This document shows, piece by piece, positions 45,900-57,890 of a stretch of DNA of 64,000 nucleotides (position 1 is its first letter; every line of letters begins with the position of its first letter). Origin of the DNA: Climacium dendroides (lineage: Eukaryota; Streptophyta; Bryopsida; Hypnales; Climaciaceae); the NCBI GenBank assembly GCA_950106755.1, contig OX467088.1, positions 5,812,001 through 5,876,000 of the forward strand, in the 5' to 3' direction. The notes below the pieces were generated by a model that was given only the letters and a program-made list of their open reading frames with translations, did no database searches and was not told where the DNA came from. The position numbers and the translations under genes were made by a program.

Positions 45900-47830
45900 A
45901 ATTCTCTGCAACCTATAGAGGACAACACAACAGCAATACAAACTTAACTTAGCATGTCAATGAAAGTTTTAGTAGGCAAAATTGTAGACATGGCAAAATA
46001 GGAAACAAAAGAGTTTGAGCTTTAGTTGATGAACACAACTAGCATGTTCATGGCAATATAACGGAATATTGAATTTATAGAAAATTCAAACCTCCTCTCT
46101 ACATGATTTGATTTTTCATTGAATAGAGCGTCAATCCTTGATTGTGGAAAAGATGACATACAAATCAGGCATCACGTAGCACTATGCTATCACAAAACAT
46201 CAATTAATTGTATCCAAGAAGTACATTTATTGTAATTAAAATGTTGGCAAAAATAGGGTCATGGTTACTAATGGATAGAGTAGTACCTGCTACAATTGAG
46301 TTCAGTTGATAATAAAGACTGTTGATTGTATTATAAAGAGAAATTGCATTGTGTTCTACTAGAGAACATAGCTGAAGACAAAATGGTAAGAAGAAATGTA
46401 GTACCAAAGTTAGAGTAGTAATAATGCAAATGACATAGACAAAGCAACTTATATTTATAGACATATTCATGAAAAAGTACTGTCAAATAGTGTTCGTACG
46501 AAAATATGCAAGCATTGTCTGATTTGTGGACACAATACGACAAGAGTACTATGAAATGCAAAGTATCTATGCTACCGCTATCTTCTAAGTCCTTGCAATG
46601 TTGTATTTAATATGTGCATACCTTGCTCGAAATCAATGACAATAGATGCTAGGAATTAGTTCCCATGACTTGCAATGGCCATGGATGACATGTTTTTCAG
46701 TTTAGAGTATGTCCATGAAGGTAGAGAAATCCTACACTTGCACTACATTCTATTTTGGAATCGAAAAGAATTGCAGCAAAAATGAAGCTGCCTACCACAA
46801 TTTTTGTGAAAAGATGACACACATGTCCTTGGTCTACCATAAGACAAAAGTAGTGAGTGATGAGGTGATAAGGGATGACAAACTACTACTGAATGCAACA
46901 CATTTGGTCCAACATGACAAAAAACGCAAATTGTAAAATCTAATGCGACAAGTCTTTCGAATTGTTACTCTAACACAAAAACATTAGATCAATATATGGA
47001 ATTCAACATGCTTTACTTCTAGTGTATCCACTTGTTTTTTGTACTTACTTTGAATCTCCATTGATTAAGTGTGAAATTCAAATCTATCTTTTTTTTTAAT
47101 TATGGGATTGAGTTTGTACTATTGTTCAATCCCTTCAAATCTTTCAATACCATGTTTTGGTTGATTTAATTTTGGAGCAAAATCTAATGACCATCACCAA
47201 AAATTTGTTGTTTAATTGGCATGCAAGTTATATTGCGCAATCTAGCCTTATACAAGTGCAAACAACATAATTGGGCGTTATAGATTCTCCAATCAATTTT
47301 ATTTTGTTTGCTCTAGATAATAAAAAAAATTGGCTACCATTTAGGCTAGATAATGCTTTTTTTACTAGATATTATAGAAACAAAAGGCTTGATGGAGGAG
47401 GGCTAAGCCCAACAAGAAGGCCCTTTATTTTTGCAATACCCTCATTGTCAAACATTGACCTATACTTCACAACTTTGAAATTTTCATTGATTTAATTGAA
47501 GACCTCTATAAATCTATATCTAGGAAAGCCAAATTTTATGTAATTTCAATCTGTAAGTCAAAATTTGTAAAGCATTTTTATTTAACCCTTTAGAGACATT
47601 ACATATTATTTGGGTCTTTTAGATGATTTTAAGAGTTTTGGTAAGATGGAAAAAAATTCCATTTTTAAACAAAGTTGTTTCATTGAATTTTTAAATGAAT
47701 AGTATTGAATATTTGTATTATTAATTTTTCAAAAGAAGAAGTTGAATCTATTATAGTTTATTTTGGCCACTTCATGCTTTATATACAAAATGTGAATTTC
47801 ATCCATTAAAATTGTATTTTCAATTTTTTA
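45900..47830. other. AT-rich DNA between the pseudogene and the minisatellite
   Basis: A 75-codon plus-strand frame at 46709-46936 has mixed composition, and the opposite strand is also largely open, so it is not called. Nothing else recognised. Confidence 0.4.
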
Positions 47831-47834
47831 ATTT

Positions 47835-48924
47835 GCTTCCTTGTTCTCCCTCATACTCCCTCGTTCTCCCTCGCGCTCCCTCGTTCTCCCTCATGCTCCC
47901 TCGTTCTCCCTCGCGCTCCCTCGTTCTCCCTCGCACTCCCTCGTTCTCCCTCACGCTCCCTCGTTCTCCCTCGCGCTCCCTCGTGCTCCCTCGTTCTCCC
48001 TCACGCTCCCTCGTTCTCCCTCATTCTCCCTTGCGCTCCCTCGTTCTCCCTTGCGCTCCCTCATACTCCCTCGCGCTCCTTCGTGCTCCCTTGCGCTCCT
48101 TTGTGCTCCCTTGCGCTCCCTCGCACTCCCTTGCGCTCCCTCGCACTCCCTTGCGCTCCCTTGCGGTCCCTCGTGCTCCCTCGCGCTCCCTCGTGATTCT
48201 TTGCACTCCCTTGCCTCCCTTGCATTTCTTTGTGCTCCCTTGCACTTTCTTACGCTCCTTTGCACTTTCTTACATTCTTTCACACTTCTTGGCGCTCCCT
48301 CACCTTGCCTAGTGCTTCCTTGCACTTCTTTATGCTTCCTTGCGCTCCCTTGCATTTCCTTGCGCTCCCTCGCATTTCCTTAAGCTCCCTTGTGTTTCCT
48401 TACACTTCCTCGTGCTTTTTTGTGCTCCCTTGTGCTTCTTTATACTCCCTTGTGCTTCTTTATACTCCCTTGTGCTTCTTTATACTCCCTTGTGTTTCTT
48501 TACGCTTCTTCACACTTCCTTGCACTCCTTCATGCTTACTTGCGCTCCTTTACGTTTCTTTGCACTCCTTCACGCTTCCTAACACTTCCTTGCAATCCCT
48601 CACATTTTTTTGCACTTCCTTGCAATCCCTCACATTTTCTTGCACTTCCTTGCACTCCCTCCCACTTCCTTACACTTTCTCACGTTGCCTTACGATTTCA
48701 CATGCACCCTAGCGCTCCCTAGCACTTCCTCATGCTCCCTTGTGCTCCCTTCCGCTTCCTTGCGCTTTCTCACGTTGCCTTGCGCTTCCTTGTGCTCTTT
48801 CACACACCCTCACACTTCCTTGTGCTCCCTTGCTCTTTCTTGTGCTTCATGGCACTTTCTCATGTTGTCTTGTACTTCCTCACGTTTCCTCGCATTTCCT
48901 TTGTACTCCCTCACACTCCCTCTT
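47835..48924. repeat. 10-bp pyrimidine minisatellite (about 1.09 kb)
   Basis: From 47841 to about 48200 the plus strand is roughly 36 head-to-tail copies of a 10-bp unit, TCGTTCTCCC or TCGCGCTCCC, often alternating as a 20-bp dimer. From 48200 to 48924 units decay to CTTCCTTGCN-type sequence with length changes. Because the unit is 10 bp, stop-free frames appear on both strands and encode 10-residue repeats (SLVLPRSPSR-like). These are consequences of the repeat and not evidence for proteins. The minus strand has GGG every 10 bases. Confidence 0.95.
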
Positions 48925-48929
48925 AATCT

Positions 48930-51240
48930 TGAAGTTTGTGGTTTATCCAAAAAAGCACGGGGCTTTTAATTATAGTAGATGTTTGTGAATAAATTACAAA
49001 TGCCAAGGATCAAGAAACCAATCCAACCACAATATCTAAATGAAATCAAATTCCCAACCACACCAACTTTACACATAAAAGAGAACACCTCTATTGCTTT
49101 AGTGAACTCTATACGCATATAATCTTCAAACTTAAAATCAACCTTCAATATTATTAATATATAAATAAAAACCAAATATATTTCCTCTTCATATCAAATT
49201 ATTCCCTATTTCAATATATCTAAATGTTTTTCCTATTGCCTTTATATACTAATTTTTTGTTTATTAAAATAAGTAAAAGTAGTTTAAAACATAAAAGTTT
49301 ACGTAAAAGCTAACCTAAAAATAAATATCAATCAAACCTTGAGTTCTAAATTCCTATTATACAACTAATATAAAATTATGTGGATGCCTATTTCTAACTA
49401 ATAAATGGCCTACATCATGACATCCCCCCCCTATAAATCTACACATCTTTTCATATGTACTAATTTAGAAATCAAAATGATGTAGGCCTTCGTTAGCCTT
49501 CAATTCTTGGGTCATCATTTTAAACTCTTCAAAGTCTTCTCAAAGGAAAACTCCCTCATCCTTCAAAGAGAACTCCTTTAAAGAGACTTGAAAACTCTAC
49601 GGAGTTCCCTTTGAGGAGTTCTCCTTAAGGAAATTCACAATCCTTTTGAAGAAACTAGCCACTATTCATCATGGCTAGTGACATTTATTAATATAATACT
49701 AATATAATAATTAATTATATTTTAAATTTTTTAAAATAATCTTAAAATAATTAAAAATAATGATTAAAATAATAATTAAAAGAGGTGGTTTGACATCGTG
49801 GCACTTATACCACGTGATATTTCAAAATTTCAAAATATTGATAAATTTAAAATATTAATATTTTTTCAATTTTAAAAATATTTCTTCAATTGTTCAATTC
49901 ACTTGTCCCACACTAATCAGGTGCAATAGTTTACTAGTCAATTTTTTTTTTCAATTTTGTAATAAATTTTATAATAAATTTTTAAAATTAAAATTAAAAA
50001 TTTTAATTTGTGGACCAAGAACTCAAAGCCTTTATTGGGCCAATTTTTTCCTAATGGATAAATTCTAGAAAGTGTAGATTGCTCAAAACCAATATTTTTG
50101 CTATGAAAGATGACATTCCTTCAAAATTATTAATGATCTTATTTGTCATCTATAAGTATATTTCACTTACAAGTATTGTTAATGCAATTTCTACATCTTT
50201 TGAGCTCATTGTTAGTTCCTCTCTCTTCCCCTTTGCTCCCTTTCATTCTCCGTCTTGCTCTCCATCTCATTGTCCCTCACCCCCTTGTCCTTCCTCGTAC
50301 TTGCTCACACTCCCTTGCACTTCTTCTCTCTCAAAATAAAAAGTTCCACAATTTGAGTTTTCATTTCTAGTCTAAATGCCTTTAGTTTTAGATAAATAGT
50401 CAAGTTTTTTTCCTTGAATTATCGTTCTATATTCAATTTCAAAAATTGCATATAGATGTACCCAAGGGTGATATTTCAAAAAATCACTGCTAACATTATA
50501 GATTTTCAACCCGTGCGATCATTTTGTGAAAAAAATGTTTCAATATTAGTTTACATTTGTGAATCAAATACAAGCCCAAACAATTGAATCCTAAACATTA
50601 AACACTTTAGGGGGGGGGGTAAATACAATAGAAGTAATTGTTTTGAGTTTTTGGTTTTGGTTTTAAACAAGGTTTAAAACTTGTAGGGGTTAATATTGCA
50701 CTACAATAACTACACCTAATTTCAACCGCTTTCTAAATCCCCACACTCTTAATTCTCGCCTAAAATGTACTTCCACTATTCATGAAAATCTATGGTTCTT
50801 ACCCAAAATCCTATTTTCAACACTGTGAAAATTTGTAGCTCAATCATACAACATCCAAAAAATGCATTCTAAAAGTTCCAAGAATCCCTTTTTGCCTGCC
50901 TGCCTACTAGACCCACAAAAAAATATTTCAATATGTAAATGGGAATCATGCTAAATTGCTTATTTGTGCAATTGTAAGTGTAGTTACCGTATCCACCCAC
51001 AATTTTTTTCCTATTCCGGGACACTTCCCTCTCTCCTCAAGATTTGCGAAAATTTGTCTTGAAGTTGACCAAGGGTAAGTTAATGATAAGCCCATCTCCA
51101 TTTCCGCAGTTCCTACATGTGAAAGTGCAAAGTAGCATTGAAACAATTAATTTCTTGAAGGCGGTCTCACCTTCCGTCGGAGCTGCACATGTAAGAACTT
51201 AATAAGCAATTAAGTTAAGCATCAAGAGCCCCTTCATTGT
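48930..51240. other. AT-rich gene-less DNA
   Basis: Contains the small minisatellite remnant at 50217-50332. A repeated AGGAGTTCTCCTT-like palindrome lies near 49600. No coding signal. Confidence 0.4.
50217..50332. repeat. Small degenerate copy of the pyrimidine minisatellite
   Basis: CTCTTCCCCTTTGCTCCC followed by CCCTCACCCCCTTGTCC, CTTGCTCACACTCCCTTGC and similar ~10-11 bp units resembles the decayed right half of the array at 47835-48924, 1.3 kb away. It may be a detached remnant or an independent origin. Confidence 0.5.
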
Positions 51241-51250
51241 GGACGCACGG

Positions 51251-51268
51251 TTTAGGGTTTAGGGTTTT
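51251..51268 (+). promoter_or_regulatory. Interstitial telomere-type motif
   Basis: TTTAGGGTTTAGGGTTTTT: two and a half copies of the plant telomere unit. In plant promoters such 'telo boxes' can be regulatory, but no gene start was found here. Confidence 0.4.
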
Positions 51269-51479
51269 TCATGAATGCATTTGGGTACACATGCATGATG
51301 CTCTGCAACACCCCCAGACTGACCAACAACGCCCAACTCACGGCCACTTCAAGCCACCAATAAGAACAAAATTGTGATCTCTGATTTTTTGCTTCATTTA
51401 TTTCAGGTACTGCAGAAAGCATATTCACTGGAAAAAAAAGTATTTACATCCATGGACATGGATGCAATATGTAAAAAAT

Positions 51480-52445
51480 AATGATTTTTTTTAACCCCTA
51501 AAGTTCCAGGGCCTTTTTCCCATAAAAAAAACACTCAACACTGTCATTTCTATTGCAAAGTGACAAAAACTTTTTATAAAAAATTCTTTTTGTGTATTTA
51601 ACTGTAGGATCTCAGTGTTATCTTGTACAAGACTAGTGTGAGAATGTGTGGAAGGAATTTCATAAATTTTGACTGTGTCAATTGCAAGATATTTGCAATT
51701 AAAGAAAAGAAAACAAGTTGTTTTTTAACCACCTTGCTTGACTGGATCTTTTAGCTTTGAATCTTCCTAACTTAAAACTTTTGCACTACTCATTTTGAAT
51801 TATTATGATTTTTTATGTTGAAGAATTGAATTGCAAATAGAGGGAGAATTTTTTTTTTTTAAAAACACACATTTAATTTTCACTCATTAAAAAATTATTA
51901 AGTAGAAGTAGGTTCGAGATTAAAGAAAAAACTAAATTGTTAATAGCTCTAAGATGGGATTGAAACACACTAATCTCAATGATGATATTGTTTTAGCAAG
52001 AGATCTTAACCTCGTGAAGCTTTATTTTTTCTGAAATTTTTTAAAACTGAATTTAGAAATGAATCCTTTGAGTTATTTTTTCATGAAGATGCTATGATTG
52101 CCTTAAAAAACAAGATTGTTCATAACTTTCAAATAAGAAATTCAAGTGGAATGAATAAAAGCTTTTCATGTAGATAAAAACACAATCTACGAAGAAAAAA
52201 TATTTTAATAATTTAATTTAATTTTTTGTAGATTTTCTTCTACCCATGAAACTAAAATTTGGGCTTATTGTGCCATAACTTTTGCTCCCAAGCACCAATT
52301 GAATAAAAATTATATTCCAGGAAAGTTTGTTTGTTTTCATCTATCTTTACAAAAAGATTAAAAAAATCATGATGAATATTGGGATCGTAGGAGCTTGCCC
52401 AAAATCCATTTTGTTCCTAAGGGAATAATAGGACTTTAGAGATTA
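51480..52445 (-). repeat. R1 repeat, minus-strand copy
   Basis: Reverse-complement order of R1: AACCCCTAAAGTTCCAGGGC, AATTGCAAGATATTTGCAAT, AAGTAGAAGTAGG, CCATAACTTTTGCTCCCAAG and CCAAAATCCATTTTGTTCC. It ends 27 bp before the Stowaway-like MITE. Confidence 0.75.
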
Positions 52446-52471
52446 AAATTAATTTAATTTACCTAAAAATG

Positions 52472-52689
52472 TACTCCCTTTGTCCCAAAATAATCTTTTG
52501 GTTTCCTTCATTTTATCTCAATAAGTTCAATACTACATTTTGAAAAGGGCTTTGAAACATAGAGTTTCAAGGCTATAGGAGTGCACCAAACTCTACTCAT
52601 AGCTCAAAGCGGGTTGAAATAATGTTATTTTAAGGGTTTTGGACTAAACATTTGTCCAACTAGAAGACCATTTTGGAATAAAGGAAGTA
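52472..52689. mobile_element. Stowaway-like MITE (218 bp including TA target sites)
   Basis: It begins TA-CTCCCTTTGTCCCAAAATA and ends TTTTGGAATAAAGGAAG-TA. The 'CTCCCTCCGTCCCAAAATA' terminus and TA target site are hallmarks of plant Tc1/mariner-derived Stowaway MITEs, recognised here with several substitutions. The interior is AT-rich with no open frame. It lies next to the minus-strand R1 repeat copy ending near 52445. Confidence 0.75.
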
Positions 52690-52728
52690 TATTATAAGTG
52701 AAGGGTAGGGTTGACAAGTCCTCATTAA

Positions 52729-52732
52729 ATAT

Positions 52733-52767
<35 letters not shown>
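52729..52767. repeat. ATTT microsatellite
   Basis: About nine uninterrupted tetranucleotide units just downstream of the Stowaway-like MITE. Confidence 0.9.
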
Positions 52768-53835
52768 CAAACAATAAACTTCTACAATTTTTTAGGATAA
52801 AGTATTTTACATTATTTTTTTCTATACCAAAGTTTTTATTTGAATGAACAAGTTTGCAAAGAATTTGGCATCTATTCTTAGAATCATTTTATACTAAAAA
52901 TACCTTACATTGACAATAGTATATTGAGGGTTGTCTTTTGAGTGGATAGTGAGAGAATGTGAATTTTAGGAAAAAACAAAAAAAACATTGAAAGGGATAC
53001 AAATCATTTTCAAAGGGGTATAAGTGGCATTCTGCCATTGGTCATTGAACTTTTCAAAAAATGTGAAAGGGGGTACATGTGTCACTTTACCATTGGCTGA
53101 AAAATTGGCATGGGTGCTTGAGACATCCCCCAACCCCATAGGGTTATAAGATCAATGGCTCTCAATTTTTATAAAGAAGGTGTGTGTTAATTGCAATCTG
53201 AACCTCAATGCTTCATTGCAGGAGATAGTTCATCCTAAGCAAACAACACCCAAAGATTTTATAGCAATTCAAGAATTTCGTCTAAAGAAAAAAGAAAAAT
53301 CTATTGTTGAATATTTTTTTAATTTTTTTATAATATCATTGAATTATTTATTACTCTTTTTAGAACATATTTTAACCTCTAAACACCTCTATGAATAAAA
53401 TTTGTTTGTTTGCAAAATTTAAATGTACTAGCCCTTAATGTCATGTTTTTTACAGAAAAAATTGAAAGCTAACCCAAGAGGCTAATTGTGAAGTTTAAGG
53501 ATGAATTTTCTCTCATTTTTTCAGTTCATTAAATCAATTTTAATGAATCTTATTGACTACAATAATATAATGAATTATATAAATTTATTTAATAAAGTGA
53601 TTTAAGAACAATGTGTTTATAAGCATTACAATCTTTCTAAAGCAATGTTGGTCAATTACATAAAGTGCATACACAAACTCACTTTTATGTTTGCTAATAG
53701 TTAAGCTTGGTCTTCAAATAAATTTATTCATTTGTATTTTACCACCAAAAAGGAGTCATTTGGATTTTACCAACAAAAACTAGTTAGAAACTCTAGTTTC
53801 TACTATCTATTCACTTTAGGAATGTACTAGTGTGC

Positions 53836-54062
53836 CTTGTGCCGTTGCCACAGTTAAAACAAAAATAAAAGTAATTTTCTAATTTTTTAGAACCAAAAAT
53901 AACTCAAAAATGTATAACTTTCACAAAGCCAAGCTGGTGCACCCTTCCTCACCGAGGGCTTTCCAACAATACCAAGCATGTGACGAGAGGGAGGGTGTAG
54001 AGTCTGGGAGATCTCAATATGACAAATAAACAAACAGCCTAATTTAAGGTATAGATATTTAA
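53836..54062 (+). repeat. Dispersed repeat pair D1, copy B
   Basis: Same order as 3793-4037 (GTGCCGTTGCCACAGTTAAA, GAGGGCTTTCCAACAATACC, GGGAGATCTCAATATGAC) but without the CACTA-like element on its left, so this copy shows an alternative flank. Confidence 0.8.
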
Positions 54063-54585
54063 AACCTATAAAAATGGTTCTATTGTCACATGGTCAAATT
54101 CTACATTTGAGCTTAGTTTAGCCTTTTAAATCACATTCAAATTTCAATGCATTATTTTTTTTACATGAGACTATATGGTATCTATCAAATGAATTTGAAA
54201 AATATCAATTAGTTTTGTAATAAATATAATCATTATAAAATTTAAAGTTATAAGTGAAAATAAATTAATAAATATATTAATCCCATTAATTAATTTGAAG
54301 AAATAAAAGTAGCCATAAAGAATAGTGTGAAAACTTTCAATGTAAACATATTTTTTCATCCCAAACTAGTGATGACCCACTTAGTGATGACCTTCAAGTT
54401 AAAGCACCACAAGTGATGCCCCTCAAATCAATCCCTAATTTTAGCCTCCACACAACTGATAAATTGGTAATTTAAAAAAAAATTGAATGAAATACATACA
54501 ATATTGTGTTATTTGGATTTTAACACCCAAGGCTTTCAATTGAAAATTCATTGACTCTTTGAATTTTTGAAACAAACTAGAAAGG

Positions 54586-54640
54586 TATTCCCTCCATTCC
54601 AAAATAAATCCAAGGTTTTCAAATATACTTGTCCCAAATT
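54586..54640 (+). mobile_element. Stowaway-like terminus, apparently partial
   Basis: TATTCCCTCCATTCCAAAAT followed by AAATCCAAGG matches the same Stowaway-type terminus as the element at 52472. No matching right end was found in the following 400 bp, so this is either a truncated element or a copy whose other end has decayed. Confidence 0.5.
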
Positions 54641-54707
54641 AAATTTGAAATTGGCTCTCTACAACTTAATGGAAGCTAGTTCAAACACCCTAAAGCTAAA
54701 AAATCCG

Positions 54708-54777
54708 CAAATACCACATTCTAAAGACTATATAGCAATTTACAAATACCACATTCCAAAGACTATACAACAATTAT
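54708..54777 (+). repeat. 35-bp tandem duplication
   Basis: CAAATACCACATTCTAAAGA with CTATATAGCAATTTA is followed by CAAATACCACATTCCAAAGA with CTATACAACAATTA. Confidence 0.85.
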
Positions 54778-55389
54778 ATATACTAACTATGATGCACAAT
54801 ATATGGTGGATAGTATTTTTTGAAGTGTATATAGATTTTATATGTGAGTGCCTTTTAAATGATGATCAGAATGATTAATAGTGATGTTTCTTCCAAATTA
54901 ACTTTCCATTCATCCCAAGTGGTGTTTGCATAACATTATATAACTAGGCAATGGTCCTCCCCATGTTGGAAAGGTATTAATTAATTATTCTTTGCTAAAT
55001 ATCTTAAAGGAATTTATTAGTTACTTCAAGAATTTGGGTTGGTTGAGGAGCCATAAAAGACAATTTTGTTCACTATAGGAATACCCTTTTAAAAAATGCA
55101 AAAACCTATTAAGGTAAACAATGTTAAGGTATACGACCTATTCCTGACAATGTTAAGCATTTTAGCATGTGTGTAATTGAGTAAAGGGGGGGATAAATTT
55201 TTTTGGTTAGGGAATAGAAATAATGAAGATTGCACTATTTTAAGCTTATTTTCATCAAGTTTGGAATTAGTACAAATTAAGGAAGTGTAGATAACAGTTC
55301 AACTTGTTTGTCAATATGTGTACAAATTTATTTTTGAGGAGAACAAAATTAACCCCTAAAGGACCAACATGCATTTTTTGGCAACATAG

Positions 55390-56280
55390 AAATTTTAGGC
55401 ATGTACATGTGGCTGGAGATTTGCATATTTTAGGCTGAAATTTTAATAGAAGGTGGAAACAAGGAATATCTTTCATATGCACTAAATTTCATGATATTTG
55501 AAAATATGAGTAAAAAATTATAGCCTAATATGGTTTTTTTCTCATAAATGGGCAGTCCACGCATATCAGAAAAAATCACTTTTTAAAAACAAAAATTTGA
55601 AATTGATTTTCTAGAGTTATTTATACTTGAAAAGCTTCTAATCATTCCATTTTGATCAATGAGTCAAAAGTTATGAGGAGATTTAGGCTGCTAGCAATTA
55701 TGGATTCTAAACTCTAAAATGAACTTTGAAGTCCTTTATTTTACTCAATTTTCAATATGTTTTGAAAAAAATAAAATCATAAGATGTAAATTGTTTATTA
55801 CAACATTTCAACCATTGGGATTGGCCTTTTTCATTTCCAAAACAAAACTCTTAACAATTTTGCATTTTGAATCATTCTCTACTTCTTTCTACTTACTATT
55901 TTTTTCCTATATGTTGTACAATTCCAAATGATTTAAAAATTTTCAAGCATGTCCCCAACTTGCCTTGAAGAATGAATCCAAAGAAGTACTACCATTTCGG
56001 ACATTTTTTATACCAATGTGATCTTGTGAAGTCTAGCTACTTGAGTTCTCGCAGGGCCAAAAAAAAAGGGGTTTTGTCACTTCAACACTAATATCTTGCA
56101 ATCTACATGACAGAAATTTTTAAATTTTTTTTCACATCGTCTCAAACTAGCATACCACAAGATCCTACTACTACATGTGTCCAAAATTATTTTTTTTCTA
56201 AAACTTGGTGCTTGTACTCGAAATGACAGTTTTTGGTAAAAACATACTCACAGTCCGTTAGTGGTGAAATCTTGGTCTTA
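55390..56280 (+). repeat. Dispersed repeat R2, copy 2
   Basis: Matches 25490-26262 in order, with roughly nine in ten bases alike in the best stretch (55700-55810 against 25660-25770). Its left part (ATAAATGGGCAGTCCACG) also matches 43399 onward. Confidence 0.75.
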
Positions 56281-57890
56281 GCAATTTCATTAGGTGTCTA
56301 TGTTATTCATCACACAACAACAAAGTTGCTAAACCACATCGTAATGCATTCCCCTCATCCACAAAAATAGATCACCTTATCTTGCGCAAATGGAACCCTT
56401 GTCATTAAAAAAAAAACAATCATCATAAAGTGCTTGCCGTCGGTGAGTCCCGGGTGTCATGAGCCTCCCTCCGGATCCTCCCACCCCAGTTGAAAATCCG
56501 ATCATAATTTGAAATTTTTTTCAGTTTCATTTTCTTAAAACTAAATGAGTTGCTAAGAAGCTCTGTGTAAATTTTTGACAAAAAGTAGCCAATTGACTAT
56601 CAATCTACTCAATAATGTTTTTTTGTTGTACAATAGCAAAAAGTATGTTTGAAGTCTTATAGACTTCAAAAGCTCATGTTCATATTGATTGATGCTGGAA
56701 ATAGGAATTTGATCTAAATAACCTTCGACAGCTGCATAAATAAAAATTTCACCTGGAATTTTTAAACCCCTAATTTCAGTTTGCCATCATCTTCATCTTC
56801 CAGATTTTTTTTTTGCTGGTTTAGCTTTTTTTTTCCAACCCCCTTCAGTTGTTGAATGCACTTTTGGTCAAGAGCTTGAATGGAAAAGCTTCCGTCCTGA
56901 CACAATGCTGGCTATCATTTGATCGCAGCTTTCTCAGTCGGAAAGAATGAATGAGTGAATGAATCATCACCACTTCCGGTCAGGCCTCACAACGACGAGG
57001 GGTGAGGTAGAGAAGCCTATTACCACCATGATTTGCAATCTGAGTATCTTGGGGTCAATTTCAAGAGGGGCACATACTTTTCCAGAGGTGTGTGTGGCTT
57101 GTTTCACGGATCAAACCCAAGTGGAATTATAATTTTCTGATTTAAATTGTAATTTCTGTGAATTTTTGAAGTGGTTAGTTCTGAAAATTACAGAACCACT
57201 TATAGAGTGGGGTCAAAAACGTCCCCTAAACAACCCATATTCTTTATTCATGGAGTGATGTGTTATCTCTTGTTGTCATAGAATTCTCTGATTTTATCAT
57301 AAAATGAAGGGAATTAGAGGGAATTTTAGATGGAGATTGGGTTAGTCTATTGATGGAATTAGGCTGCCAACGGTAATAGACTGGTGTACCTTACCATGTG
57401 GTAAATGAATGGCTTGGATGACAATGGAAGTCCAAGTCTCTAAGCTAGAGGCTAGGGATAGAGGATGGTGTCTAGTGGTGGGATCCATCATGATTGGTTG
57501 TGGGGGTCATTCATTTTATATATTTTTACATTTATTTTTTGGAAAATTTTAAGTGGGACTCTTAATCCTAGAAGGGCCTAGAAGCCCTTTGTGGCCATAT
57601 AGTATGTTATGAATATGGTGGTATTGGACCAAAAAAACATTGACCAAATATTGTTCAATACAAAGTTAACTAATGATCATGGAAGTATATAAATAACAAT
57701 GTATCACAATTCACATAGTAAACCACAATTGAAGAGTTATAAGGCTAAACAAGGATTGTATAGAGGGGCCCCAAGGGCCTTCCAAGGGTTCAACCCTAAA
57801 CGACCAAAGTATTATTTAGAATTCACAATTTGAGAAAATTTATCATAAATAATTGTTTCGAAGAATATTTTGGAATTCATATACAACAAA
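56280..57890. other. Mixed-composition gene-less DNA
   Basis: Slightly GC-richer between 56330 and 57500, without an open frame of note or a recognised element. Confidence 0.4.

Noticed and set aside
46709..46936. 75-codon plus-strand frame with mixed composition
   Set aside because: The opposite strand is also mostly open, there is no neighbour in frame and no domain. Not enough to call a gene.
47812..48988. Many long open frames on both strands (up to 180 codons) rich in Ser/Leu/Pro or Arg/Gly/Glu
   Set aside because: They arise because a 10-bp unit without stop triplets cycles through all frames. The peptide period equals three units, and no start context or conserved protein is implied.
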